A DNA stretch of 64,000 nucleotides from Altibacter sp. Lineage in GTDB: Bacteria; Bacteroidota; Bacteroidia; Flavobacteriales; Flavobacteriaceae. The DNA is taken from contig NZ_JAIOHK010000031.1 of the NCBI RefSeq assembly GCF_019913785.1, forward strand, positions 1 to 64,000. Reading direction: 5' to 3'. Below, in pieces: positions 10,065 to 18,502 of the stretch. Every line of letters begins with the position of its first letter. Position 1 is the first letter of the stretch. Position numbers and translations under genes: made by a program. The notes under the pieces were generated by a model. The model was not told the origin of the DNA. It worked only from the letters and a program-made list of their open reading frames with translations, and ran no database searches.

Positions 10065-11130
10065 TTCGAAGCAAGTATATGGCTAGTATACCAAAGATAA
10101 TGTTTGGAAACCAAGTAGCAACAAAAGGTGAAAAACTACTTTGTTCGGCCATAGTACCAAAGATTTTATCGAAGAAGATAAAAACCATACCAATTCCAAT
10201 CCCGATAGCTAGATTCACTCCCATCCCACCACGGCGTTTCATAGAAGAAACAGCCACAGCAATAATAGTTAAGATATAAGCCGAAACTGGTAAGCTCCAA
10301 CGTTTATATCTCACTACTTCGTAACGGTTGATATAGGTAGAACCTCTCGCCTTCTCACGAGCAATAAAATCATTGAGTTCGGTAAAGTTCAAGGTTTCTG
10401 CAATGTATTCCACCGGAGTTAGATCTTCCAATTCGAAGCTGAAGGTTGTGTCGAGTTTTGCCTCATTTTGCAGGATATCTTCGTGTTCTCCAATAATTCG
10501 TTTGTTGTAGTTGAACAAGGTGTACGTGCTATCTTTCTCGTTATATTTAATACGCTTCGCATCGATTTTATACCTCATTTTGTTGTCTTCAAAATGCTCG
10601 AGCGTGAAGTTATTTCCCGACTTTTCGTGTACATTAAAGTAACTTACATAGATATAGTCATTGTCATTGATCTGTCTGTACACATTGTTCTGTTGCCTAT
10701 CTTTTTTGTTATTCTTCAGATATTTAAAAGTAAACTCATTAAAGCCTTTACTAGCCATGGGTGCGAGATACATGCCCAAAATTAAGGCGCCTATGCACAC
10801 GATGGTTGCCCCTATCATATAGGGCCGAAGAAATCTATAGTAGGAGACCCCACTACTTAAAAAAGCAATGACTTCGGTGTTATTTGCAAGTTTCGAAGTG
10901 AACCAGATGACTGATAGAAATAAAAAAAGGGGAAACAGCAGGTTGGCAAAATAGATGGTAAAGTCTAAATAGTATAAGGCTACTTCAAAAAAAGGAACTT
11001 CATTTGCCAATATCTTATCGATCTTTTCGGCCAAGTTCACTGTAATCCCAATAGGTATAAAAAGTAAAAGCAGCAGCAGAAATGTCCCTAAATACTTTCG
11101 TAAAATATATCTATCGAGTATACTGAGCAT
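10051..11130 (-). CDS. LptF/LptG family permease
   Basis: MLSILDRYILRKYLGTFLLLLLLFIPIGITVNLAEKIDKI...; YjgP/YjgQ organisation. Start chosen at internal Met because the longer ORF overlaps tgt. Confidence 0.88.
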   Translation of the reverse strand: MLSILDRYILRKYLGTFLLLLLLFIPIGITVNLAEKIDKILANEVPFFEVALYYLDFTIYFANLLFPLFLFLSVIWFTSKLANNTEVIAFLSSGVSYYRFLRPYMIGATIVCIGALILGMYLAPMASKGFNEFTFKYLKNNKKDRQQNNVYRQINDNDYIYVSYFNVHEKSGNNFTLEHFEDNKMRYKIDAKRIKYNEKDSTYTLFNYNKRIIGEHEDILQNEAKLDTTFSFELEDLTPVEYIAETLNFTELNDFIAREKARGSTYINRYEVVRYKRWSLPVSAYILTIIAVAVSSMKRRGGMGVNLAIGIGIGMVFIFFDKIFGTMAEQSSFSPFVATWFPNIIFGILAIYLLRNAKR

Positions 11131-11134
11131 ACAA

Positions 11135-12265
11135 TTACAGGCGTTTATCCATTTGTTCGACCATGGTTTTCTTCCAGGAGGCAAAGTCTCCTGCTAAGAT
11201 ATGTTTTCTGGCTTCACGAACCAACCACAAGTAAAACCCTAGGTTGTGGATGGTCGCAATCTGCCGGCCTAGCATTTCATTCACAGTAAATAGATGACGT
11301 ACGTATGCTTTGCTATAGGCTGAGTCTACCCATGTGATGTTCATTTCATCCAAGGCAGAAAAATCTGCCTCCCATTTCTTATTTTTAATATTTATAGTCC
11401 CGTGTGCTGTAAACAACATTCCATTCCTGCCATTTCTGGTGGGCATAACACAGTCAAACATATCTATTCCCAAGGCAATGTTTTCCAAAATATTGATCGG
11501 GGTTCCCACACCCATAAGATAACGCGGTTTATCCTCCGGAAGTATTTCGGTAACCACCGCGGTCATTTCGTACATTTCTTCTGCCGGCTCCCCAACCGAA
11601 AGGCCGCCAATAGCATTTCCTTCGGCTCCTACCGAAGCAATATATTCGGCAGACTGTTTTCGAAGGTCCTTATACGTACTTCCTTGTACAATTGGAAAAA
11701 AAGATTGTGAATAATCATATTTGTACGGCGTTTTCTCTAAATGTGTGATACAACGATCCAACCAACGGTGTGTCATATGCATAGATCGTTTGGCGTAGTT
11801 ATAGTCACAGGGATACGGTGTACACTCGTCGAATGCCATAATAATATCGGCCCCAATGCTACGCTGTATTTCCATCACATTTTCGGGGGTAAACACGTGG
11901 TAGCTGCCATCGATATGCGACTTAAATTTAACGCCTTCCTCCTTTATTTTTCTATTGGCTGAAAGGGAATACACTTGATATCCGCCACTATCGGTAAGCA
12001 AGGGCCTGTCCCAATTCATGAACTTATGGAGACCTCCCGCCTTTTCCAGAATGTCGATTTGGGGCCTGAGATAAAGGTGATATGTATTTCCCAAAATAAT
12101 ATCGGGGTTGATGTCTTGGGTCAATTCACGTTGATGTACCCCTTTTACCGTGCCCACGGTGCCCACTGGCATAAAAATAGGGGTTTCGACCGCCCCGTGA
12201 TCTAATGTAATTGTTCCTGCGCGGGCGCTGCTGTTGACGTCTTTACCTTCTAACTTGAATTGCAT
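11135..12265 (-). CDS. tgt: Queuine tRNA-ribosyltransferase
   Basis: 376 aa; TPIFMPVGTVGTVKGV, LLTDSGGYQVYSLS, GGLSVGEPAEEMYEM, RYLMGVGTPINILE. Confidence 0.96.
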   Translation of the reverse strand: MQFKLEGKDVNSSARAGTITLDHGAVETPIFMPVGTVGTVKGVHQRELTQDINPDIILGNTYHLYLRPQIDILEKAGGLHKFMNWDRPLLTDSGGYQVYSLSANRKIKEEGVKFKSHIDGSYHVFTPENVMEIQRSIGADIIMAFDECTPYPCDYNYAKRSMHMTHRWLDRCITHLEKTPYKYDYSQSFFPIVQGSTYKDLRKQSAEYIASVGAEGNAIGGLSVGEPAEEMYEMTAVVTEILPEDKPRYLMGVGTPINILENIALGIDMFDCVMPTRNGRNGMLFTAHGTINIKNKKWEADFSALDEMNITWVDSAYSKAYVRHLFTVNEMLGRQIATIHNLGFYLWLVREARKHILAGDFASWKKTMVEQMDKRL

Positions 12266-12387
12266 TCACTTCTTTTTCTGAAAGGGCAAAGATAAGTTTA
12301 TAATTCTGAATGCCGCATTCTGATTTTAGAATTGAAACGCATGTTAACTAATATCCGCAATTCGTTAATAACTGCTGAAATTTCAAC

Positions 12388-12418
12388 TTGTACCACCCTT
12401 TTAATTGACTTACTTTTG
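12388..12418 (+). promoter_or_regulatory. Promoter of the split transketolase genes
   Basis: TTG (12388-12390), 20 nt, TACTTTTG (12411-12418) ~22 bp upstream of the ATG at 12441. Confidence 0.55.
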
Positions 12419-12440
12419 CCACATAAATTTACATTTCGAC

Positions 12441-13286
12441 ATGCCAAATACATCCAAGCTTAACGATTTAATAATCCAAGTTCGCAGAGATATTCTAAGA
12501 CAAGTACATAAAGTGAATTCGGGTCATCCGGGAGGTTCCTTGGGCTGCACCGAATTTTTTGTTGCCTTGTTTCAAGTCCTTATGGACCGAAAAGAAGGAT
12601 TTCATATGGACGGCATTGGAGAAGATATCTTCTTTTTATCGAACGGCCATATTTCACCTGTCTTTTATAGTGTTTTAGCACGTTCGGGTTATTTCCCTGT
12701 TGACGAATTAAACACCTTCAGATTGCTGAATTCACGTTTACAAGGGCATCCCACCACGCACGAGGGCTTGCCGGGTATACGCATCGCATCGGGTTCGCTG
12801 GGACAAGGGATTTCGGTATCCATTGGTGCCGCCGAAGCAAAAAAATTAAACAATGACAAGCATCTGGTGTATACACTCTGTGGTGATGGAGAATTGCAGG
12901 AAGGTCAGAACTGGGAGGCCATAATGTACGCAGCCGGTAATAAGGTTGACAACCTCATTGTAACTGTTGATCTCAACGGACAACAGATCGATGGGTCTAC
13001 CGATACAGTGCTCCCACTGGGAAATGTACGAGCAAAATTTGAAGCATTCGGCTGGGAAGTACTCGATATTGAAAAAGGCAATGATCTGGAGGCCATCGTA
13101 AGCGGTATGCAGGCGGCAAAGGCAAAATCGGGTCACGGAAAGCCGGTATGTGTATTACTTCATACCATAATGGGGAACGGTGTAGATTTTATGATGCACA
13201 CACATGCATGGCATGGCAAAGCTCCTAACGACGAACAATTAGCGATTGGATTAGCTCAAAATCCTGAAACAATTGGCGATTATTAA
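12441..13286 (+). CDS. Transketolase, N-terminal (TPP-binding) subunit
   Basis: HKVNSGHPGGSLGCTEFF, LSNGHISPVFYSVLA, GSLGQGISVSIGAA, CGDGELQEGQNWEA. Confidence 0.93.
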   Translation: MPNTSKLNDLIIQVRRDILRQVHKVNSGHPGGSLGCTEFFVALFQVLMDRKEGFHMDGIGEDIFFLSNGHISPVFYSVLARSGYFPVDELNTFRLLNSRLQGHPTTHEGLPGIRIASGSLGQGISVSIGAAEAKKLNNDKHLVYTLCGDGELQEGQNWEAIMYAAGNKVDNLIVTVDLNGQQIDGSTDTVLPLGNVRAKFEAFGWEVLDIEKGNDLEAIVSGMQAAKAKSGHGKPVCVLLHTIMGNGVDFMMHTHAWHGKAPNDEQLAIGLAQNPETIGDY

Positions 13287-13303
13287 TTTCTGAAAAAAAT
13301 AGC

Positions 13304-14257
13304 ATGAAAAAATATACAGATAGTGGTAAAAAGGATACGCGATCGGGATTTGGAGCGGGTCTTACTGAATTAGGTAAAACCAACGATCAGGTGGTGGCCC
13401 TTTGTGCAGACCTGACCGGCTCTTTAAAAATGGACGACTTTAAAGCCAACCATCCGGAACGCTTTTTTCAAGTGGGTATCGCCGAAGCCAATATGATGGG
13501 AATAGCTGCAGGAATGACGATTGGTGGAAAAATTCCTTTTACTGGAACCTTTGCTAATTTTTCTACCGGAAGGGTTTATGATCAGATTCGCCAAAGTATT
13601 GCCTATAGTCACAAGAATGTAAAAATATGTGCTTCGCATGCCGGACTCACCCTAGGTGAGGATGGAGCCACACATCAAATTCTTGAAGATATTGGCCTAA
13701 TGAAAATGCTGCCCGGCATGACAGTGATCAATACCTGTGATTACAATCAGACCAAGGCAGCAACCATCGCTATTGCAAAACACAAAGGTCCGGTATATCT
13801 CCGCTTCGGGAGACCAAAAGTTGCCAACTTCACGCCCGAAGATCAATCCTTCGAAATTGGAAAAGCCGTTCATTTACAAGAGGGAACTGATGTAACCCTA
13901 ATCGCCACCGGGCATTTGGTTTGGGAGGCATTGCAGGCTGCTGAAACACTTCAGAAGCAGGGAATCTCTGCCGATGTTCTAAACATTCATACCATAAAAC
14001 CGTTAGACAATAAAGCGATTCTATCAAGCGTTAGTAAAACAGGATGCGTTGTCACCGCCGAAGAACACAATTATTTAGGCGGCCTTGGTGAAAGTGTATC
14101 CAGAGTTTTAGCCGAAAATACCCCGAGTCCACAAGAATTTATAGCTACACAAGACACCTTTGGCGAGTCCGGTACACCCGAACAGCTAATGGAAAAGTAT
14201 GGTTTAAATGCCGAAGCAATCGTGAAAGCGGCACTAAAAGTGATTGCACGCAAGTAA
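13304..14257 (+). CDS. Transketolase, C-terminal subunit
   Basis: VVALCADLTGSLKM, RFFQVGIAEANMMGIAAGM, HAGLTLGEDGATHQILEDIGLMKMLPGM. Confidence 0.93.
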   Translation: MKKYTDSGKKDTRSGFGAGLTELGKTNDQVVALCADLTGSLKMDDFKANHPERFFQVGIAEANMMGIAAGMTIGGKIPFTGTFANFSTGRVYDQIRQSIAYSHKNVKICASHAGLTLGEDGATHQILEDIGLMKMLPGMTVINTCDYNQTKAATIAIAKHKGPVYLRFGRPKVANFTPEDQSFEIGKAVHLQEGTDVTLIATGHLVWEALQAAETLQKQGISADVLNIHTIKPLDNKAILSSVSKTGCVVTAEEHNYLGGLGESVSRVLAENTPSPQEFIATQDTFGESGTPEQLMEKYGLNAEAIVKAALKVIARK

Positions 14258-14293
14258 ATCTTTTTTTGCCATTGCCTCCGGTAAATCCAAATC

Positions 14294-14327
14294 AAAAAAA
14301 AGCCTCGCAGTTGCGAGGCTTTTTTAT
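14294..14327 (+). terminator. Bidirectional terminator after transketolase
   Basis: AAAAAAAAGCCTCGCAgTTGCGAGGCTTTTTTA. Confidence 0.85.
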
Positions 14328-14345
14328 TTCAATTTAGTAAAGCGA

Positions 14346-15344
14346 TTATATATTTTCATCTAAATAATCTGGTATACCATCGTTATTGGCATCCGTAAAA
14401 GTCACGGTGGTTATCGTAATTTTTCCGGTTGAATCATCGACTTCTCTTTTTACTTCTACTTCATCTTCGCCCAAAATTGGCTCAGGCTCTCCCTCATCTA
14501 TAGTATACACAGTGACAACGATTTCATCTTTGGTAAGTCGTCCATCATTGTCGTCATCTACATCGGCAAAATTCGGATTTAAATCATTATCGGTATCATC
14601 GTCCTCTTCAAGTCCGTTCCCATTAATGTCTTCATATATCGAAGGAACACCATCGCCGTCTTGATCCCCTTGTTCGGCCTTGTAAAGTCGGAACGTAAAT
14701 ATTAATTGTGCATAAACGCCTATGCCGCTTCCAGGAGGAGGGCTTGAAAAGTATCCCAATCCCGAGGGAATAAATACGGCTCCTGCTCCATAATCTTCAA
14801 AGTCTACCGTTCCATCGGCATTGATTATTGGATCTCCAACTGCGGTTTTAAATTCAATCAGTGCATCCTGTAAACCATCAATAATTCCGGTTAGGTCAAA
14901 TCGAACAGGTTCAACAGAGCCGTCAAACAGCACATTATCTAACTGCCTTCCCTCATAGGACATGGTCCCAATATCCGGAAACTGAATTTGCTTTCCTCCA
15001 CCTTGTTTCGCTATTAAATAGTACAACGTATAGGTAACATCATCGTCTACTCTGTCTTGAACCGTTTTAGTTAAAACTTGATCTATTAATGGAGTCTTAT
15101 TCGCATTGTCACCAATAAGGCTATCGAATCGAATAATATAATCGAAATCGGCCGATGGGTTTTCAAATTCTTCATAATTATAAAAATGGGTTTCCAAAAA
15201 GGCTTCAATACTGGCGGTAGCATCTATTGACTCTTCTCCCCGGTCCCTGGGCGGAATTCGTTCTACGCCATCATCTTTCTTACACGAATAGACAACTATT
15301 GCTAACAAAAATACCAAGGGCAATAAAAAATATGCTTTCTTCAT
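14346..15344 (-). CDS. FKBP-like lipoprotein with C-terminal acidic Ca-binding (TSP3-like) repeats
   Basis: Lipobox [12 protein letters not shown]-like middle region ([36 protein letters not shown]); [48 protein letters not shown]. Confidence 0.75.
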   Translation of the reverse strand: MKKAYFLLPLVFLLAIVVYSCKKDDGVERIPPRDRGEESIDATASIEAFLETHFYNYEEFENPSADFDYIIRFDSLIGDNANKTPLIDQVLTKTVQDRVDDDVTYTLYYLIAKQGGGKQIQFPDIGTMSYEGRQLDNVLFDGSVEPVRFDLTGIIDGLQDALIEFKTAVGDPIINADGTVDFEDYGAGAVFIPSGLGYFSSPPPGSGIGVYAQLIFTFRLYKAEQGDQDGDGVPSIYEDINGNGLEEDDDTDNDLNPNFADVDDDNDGRLTKDEIVVTVYTIDEGEPEPILGEDEVEVKREVDDSTGKITITTVTFTDANNDGIPDYLDENI

Positions 15345-15423
15345 TCTAAATTTTTTGATGGCGCAAGATACAATTTTCCGCTATTTTTGCTTTAAAGATT
15401 AACGTACTTTTAATGTTATTGGT

Positions 15424-15798
15424 ATGAGAATAGATAAATACTTGTGGTGTATACGTTATTATAAAACCCGAAGTATTGCTACACAGGCATGCAAGAAAGG
15501 TGCAGTGCGTGTAAACAATGAAATTGTGAAGCCCTCCAGAGATGTCTATCCGGGAGATGCCATAGGTGTGCGTAGAGATCAGATTAATTATTCGCTCGAA
15601 GTCTTAGACCTTCCTGAAAGCAGATTAGGAGCCAAGTTGGTAGATATCTACCGAAAAGATACCACTCCAAAAGAAGCCTTTGAAAAATTGGATTTATTGA
15701 ATTATTCTAAGGACTACTACCGCAAAAAAGGAATTGGTCGTCCTACCAAAAAGGACCGACGGGATCTGGAAGATTTTACAGACACTACAGATTCGTAA
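15424..15798 (+). CDS. S4-domain RNA-binding protein (Hsp15-like)
   Basis: MRIDKYLWCIRYYKTRSIATQACKKGAVRVNNEIVKPSRDVYPGD. Confidence 0.85.
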   Translation: MRIDKYLWCIRYYKTRSIATQACKKGAVRVNNEIVKPSRDVYPGDAIGVRRDQINYSLEVLDLPESRLGAKLVDIYRKDTTPKEAFEKLDLLNYSKDYYRKKGIGRPTKKDRRDLEDFTDTTDS

Positions 15799-15836
15799 AA
15801 GCAACGGTATTTACTATCTTTGAAAAAACTTTCTTT

Positions 15837-16340
15837 ATGACACAGACAAGCACTGTAATTTTAGACAAAAAGCAAATTGATCACAAGATCAAACGAATTG
15901 CCTATCAGGTCTATGAAACCAATGTCAATGAAAAAGAAGTTATTATTGCCGGAATTAGGGAAAATGGTTACTTGTTTGCCAAAAAATTGAAAGAAGCGGT
16001 CGAACATATTTCTCCTATCACAGTGCGCCTATGTGAAGTGATTATCGATAAAAAAAAACCTACCAATCCGATTATAACTTCTTTAAGACCGGAGGAATAT
16101 CAAAATAAGTCACTGTTACTTGTGGACGATGTTTTGCATTCAGGCACCACGTTAATTTATGGAGTAAAACATTTTTTAGAAGTTCCATTAAAGCAATTTA
16201 AAACGGCAGTGTTGGTAGATCGAAATCACAAGAAATATCCTGTAAAAGCAGATTTTAAAGGTATTTCGCTGTCTACTTCCCTAAATGAGAATGTTTCGGT
16301 CATTTTTGAAAAGCATAAGGATCGCGCCGTTTTAGAATAA
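15837..16340 (+). CDS. Phosphoribosyltransferase family protein (PyrR-like)
   Basis: PRPP-binding motif LLLVDDVLHSGTTLIYG. Confidence 0.85.
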   Translation: MTQTSTVILDKKQIDHKIKRIAYQVYETNVNEKEVIIAGIRENGYLFAKKLKEAVEHISPITVRLCEVIIDKKKPTNPIITSLRPEEYQNKSLLLVDDVLHSGTTLIYGVKHFLEVPLKQFKTAVLVDRNHKKYPVKADFKGISLSTSLNENVSVIFEKHKDRAVLE

Positions 16341-16865
16341 TTTTACCACTATTTTTTCTATAATTTCTGAGACCGAGGCATGGTCTGTGTGAATGACGTA
16401 AGTCGCTTGATTGTAAAAGTGAGCCCGCTCGAATAGGTGTTTTCTAACAAAGTCTTTCATTTCATTTTCTGTTTCCAAATGACTAAGTAACGGCCGTTTT
16501 AATTTTTCATCAAAAAGTCGATGGGTAAGCGTATCCAATGAAGCCTTCAGGTAAACAATGATCACATGATCCTGTTTTAACAAAAATGCTAGGGTATCGC
16601 CATAACAAGGTGTCCCTCCACCGGTAGCGATTACGAGTTTTTCATCCGAATTGACAAGTTGCTTAATGAGTGTGTTTTCTTTTTTTCTGAAATATATCTC
16701 GCCCTTTGTTTGAAATAATTCCGGAATGCTACAACCTTCTCTTTTTTCTATTTCTGTATCCAGGTCTACAAAAGTGAATTGAATTGCTGAAGCTAATTCT
16801 ACTCCAACAGAAGATTTTCCACTTCCCATATATCCAAATAACACTATTTTCAAGCCAGTTTCCAT
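16332..16865 (-). CDS. aroK: Shikimate kinase
   Basis: IVLFGYMGSGKSSVGVELA Walker A, FVDLDTEIEKREGCSI, ATGGGTPC. Confidence 0.93.
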   Translation of the reverse strand: METGLKIVLFGYMGSGKSSVGVELASAIQFTFVDLDTEIEKREGCSIPELFQTKGEIYFRKKENTLIKQLVNSDEKLVIATGGGTPCYGDTLAFLLKQDHVIIVYLKASLDTLTHRLFDEKLKRPLLSHLETENEMKDFVRKHLFERAHFYNQATYVIHTDHASVSEIIEKIVVKLF

Positions 16866-16935
16866 TGTACAAATATCTAAAAATACTGATACTTAGCAGG
16901 ATTCTTTTTTTTTTACAATTAAATTATAAATTGGT

Positions 16936-16966
16936 TTGAAAAATAAATTTAATGATAGTATATTTG
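16936..16966 (+). promoter_or_regulatory. Promoter of tRNA-Lys
   Basis: TTG (16936-16938), 20 nt, TATATTTG (16959-16966), 17 bp before the tRNA. Confidence 0.6.
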
Positions 16967-16983
16967 CACCCGCATTCAAGGAA

Positions 16984-17059
16984 GACCTGGTAGCTCAGTT
17001 GGTAGAGCACCTCCCTTTTAAGGAGGTGGTCCTGGGTTCGAGCCCCAGCCAGGTCACCA
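16984..17059 (+). tRNA. tRNA-Lys (anticodon TTT), CCA encoded
   Basis: GACCTGG/CCAGGTC acceptor stem, CTCC-CTTTTAA-GGAG anticodon arm, GGTTCGAGCCC T-arm, 3' ACCA. Confidence 0.96.
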
Positions 17060-17141
17060 AAAAAAGTTAAACCCTTGGTTTAGCTTTTTTTTTGGCTTTA
17101 TAATAGCTTATAAAAGCAGGTAAAGTAAGGTCAACACACCT

Positions 17142-17224
17142 ACCCGGGTGCTGGAATTGGTAGACAGGCATGGTTGAGGGCCATGTGTCCTTTGGGCGTG
17201 TGGGTTCAAGTCCCATTCCGGGTA
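17142..17224 (+). tRNA. tRNA-Leu (anticodon GAG)
   Basis: Acceptor ACCCGGG/TCCGGGT, anticodon arm CATGG-TTGAGGG-CCATG, long variable arm, GGGTTCAAGTCCC T-arm; CCA not encoded. Confidence 0.94.
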
Positions 17225-17242
17225 CTTACAAAGTCATCTATT

Positions 17243-17292
17243 CACGGATGGCTTTTTTTGTACGCTTAAGTAAGCCCAAAGCGGGCGTGGCG
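17243..17292 (+). repeat. 50-bp perfect direct repeat, copy 1
   Basis: CACGGATGGCTTTTTTTGTACGCTTAAGTAAGCCCAAAGCGGGCGTGGCG, identical to 17384-17433. Confidence 0.95.
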
Positions 17293-17383
17293 AGCGGACA
17301 AAAGGCGTAAATTTTAGCACGCCTTTTGGCAGGGAGCCGTCTCTAAAAAACTGTCACAGCAAGGGATACAAGCTAATCATCAA

Positions 17384-17433
17384 CACGGATGGCTTTTTTT
17401 GTACGCTTAAGTAAGCCCAAAGCGGGCGTGGCG
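17384..17433 (+). repeat. 50-bp perfect direct repeat, copy 2
   Basis: Same 50-mer as 17243-17292; start-to-start distance 141 bp. Confidence 0.95.
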
Positions 17434-17532
17434 TGCAAATGGATAATTCTGTTGAGTATTTTCAACTTCTTCTTCAACAGTTTAGCTCTTATTACATTTT
17501 TTTTAGTACTTTCCCCTCTATTTTGAACGCAA

Positions 17533-18444
17533 ATGTCTGTAAAAACGCAGTTTAGTATAAAGGATCTGGAAAACCTCAGCAATGTCAAAGCACATACCAT
17601 TCGTATTTGGGAAAAAAGATACAATCTACTGACTCCGAGTAGGACCGACACCAATATTAGAACGTACAATTTAGAGAATCTAAAAAAGCTACTTAACGTT
17701 ACTTTTCTTTATAACAATGGTTTTAAGATCTCTAAAATTGCACAATTAAGCAACCTTCAACTTCAGGAACTTATTCAAAAAGAAGCCGTTGAGAGAGAAG
17801 GCGAAATTGCACAAAAAGTCTTTAAAATGGCTATGTTCGATTTTGATTATTTACGCTTTAACACAACTTTTCATCAACTTGCTGAAACCAAATCGTTTAG
17901 AGAGATTTTCTTTGATGTGTTCTTGCCCTTACTTTCTGATATTGGTTTACTATGGCAATCGGGCAGCATCGATCCGGCACACGAACGGTTTATTTCTGAA
18001 TTGATCAAACAAAAGGTGATCCTTCAAATAGAAACGGCCCAACAAGAATTTCAGCAAAAAAATGATAGGATATTCGCCCTGTACTTGCCCTATCAGGAAA
18101 TTCACGAAATAGGTTTGTTGTATTGTAATTTCGAAATCCTTTCAGCCGGATTTAAAACGATCTACTTAGGAAACAACATTCCAATGGACAGTCTGCATTA
18201 TGTGCTTAAACACCATGAAAATGTAACCTTCCTGTCCTACTTTACAGTAGAACCACAATTGCAATCGCTCCAGGACTATTTGCACACCTTCGATACTGAG
18301 GTTTGTGGACACAAAAGCTGCTCGCTGTGGGCCATGGGAAACAAGACCAGAGAAATGGAATCAATCAAGTTGCCAAAATGTGTTCGGCTAATCCCAAATC
18401 TGAATACGCTTATCGATGCCCTAGAAACACTAAAATTTTCCTAA
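17533..18444 (+). CDS. MerR-family regulator with CarH/LitR-like cobalamin-binding C-terminal region
   Basis: N-terminal MerR HTH (FSIKDLENLSNVKAHTIRIWEKRYNLLTPSRTDTNIRTY); C-terminal E-x-H-x-x-G (QEIHEIGLLYCNFEILSAGFKTIYLGNNIP); immediately upstream of crt genes. Confidence 0.88.
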   Translation: MSVKTQFSIKDLENLSNVKAHTIRIWEKRYNLLTPSRTDTNIRTYNLENLKKLLNVTFLYNNGFKISKIAQLSNLQLQELIQKEAVEREGEIAQKVFKMAMFDFDYLRFNTTFHQLAETKSFREIFFDVFLPLLSDIGLLWQSGSIDPAHERFISELIKQKVILQIETAQQEFQQKNDRIFALYLPYQEIHEIGLLYCNFEILSAGFKTIYLGNNIPMDSLHYVLKHHENVTFLSYFTVEPQLQSLQDYLHTFDTEVCGHKSCSLWAMGNKTREMESIKLPKCVRLIPNLNTLIDALETLKFS

Positions 18445-18457
18445 AATACAGTACTCT

Positions 18458-18489
18458 TTGCATTTTTGTTTAAATATATTCTATATTTG
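18458..18489 (+). promoter_or_regulatory. Putative crt operon promoter
   Basis: TTG (18458-18460), 21 nt, TATATTTG (18482-18489), followed by palindromic TTGTTAAACAA. Confidence 0.5.
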
Positions 18490-18502
18490 TTAAACAATTT
18501 AA

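Noticed and set aside
12441-14257. Split transketolase as a frameshifted gene
   Set aside because: Two-subunit transketolase is a normal arrangement in many bacteria; both ORFs have their own starts and intact domains.
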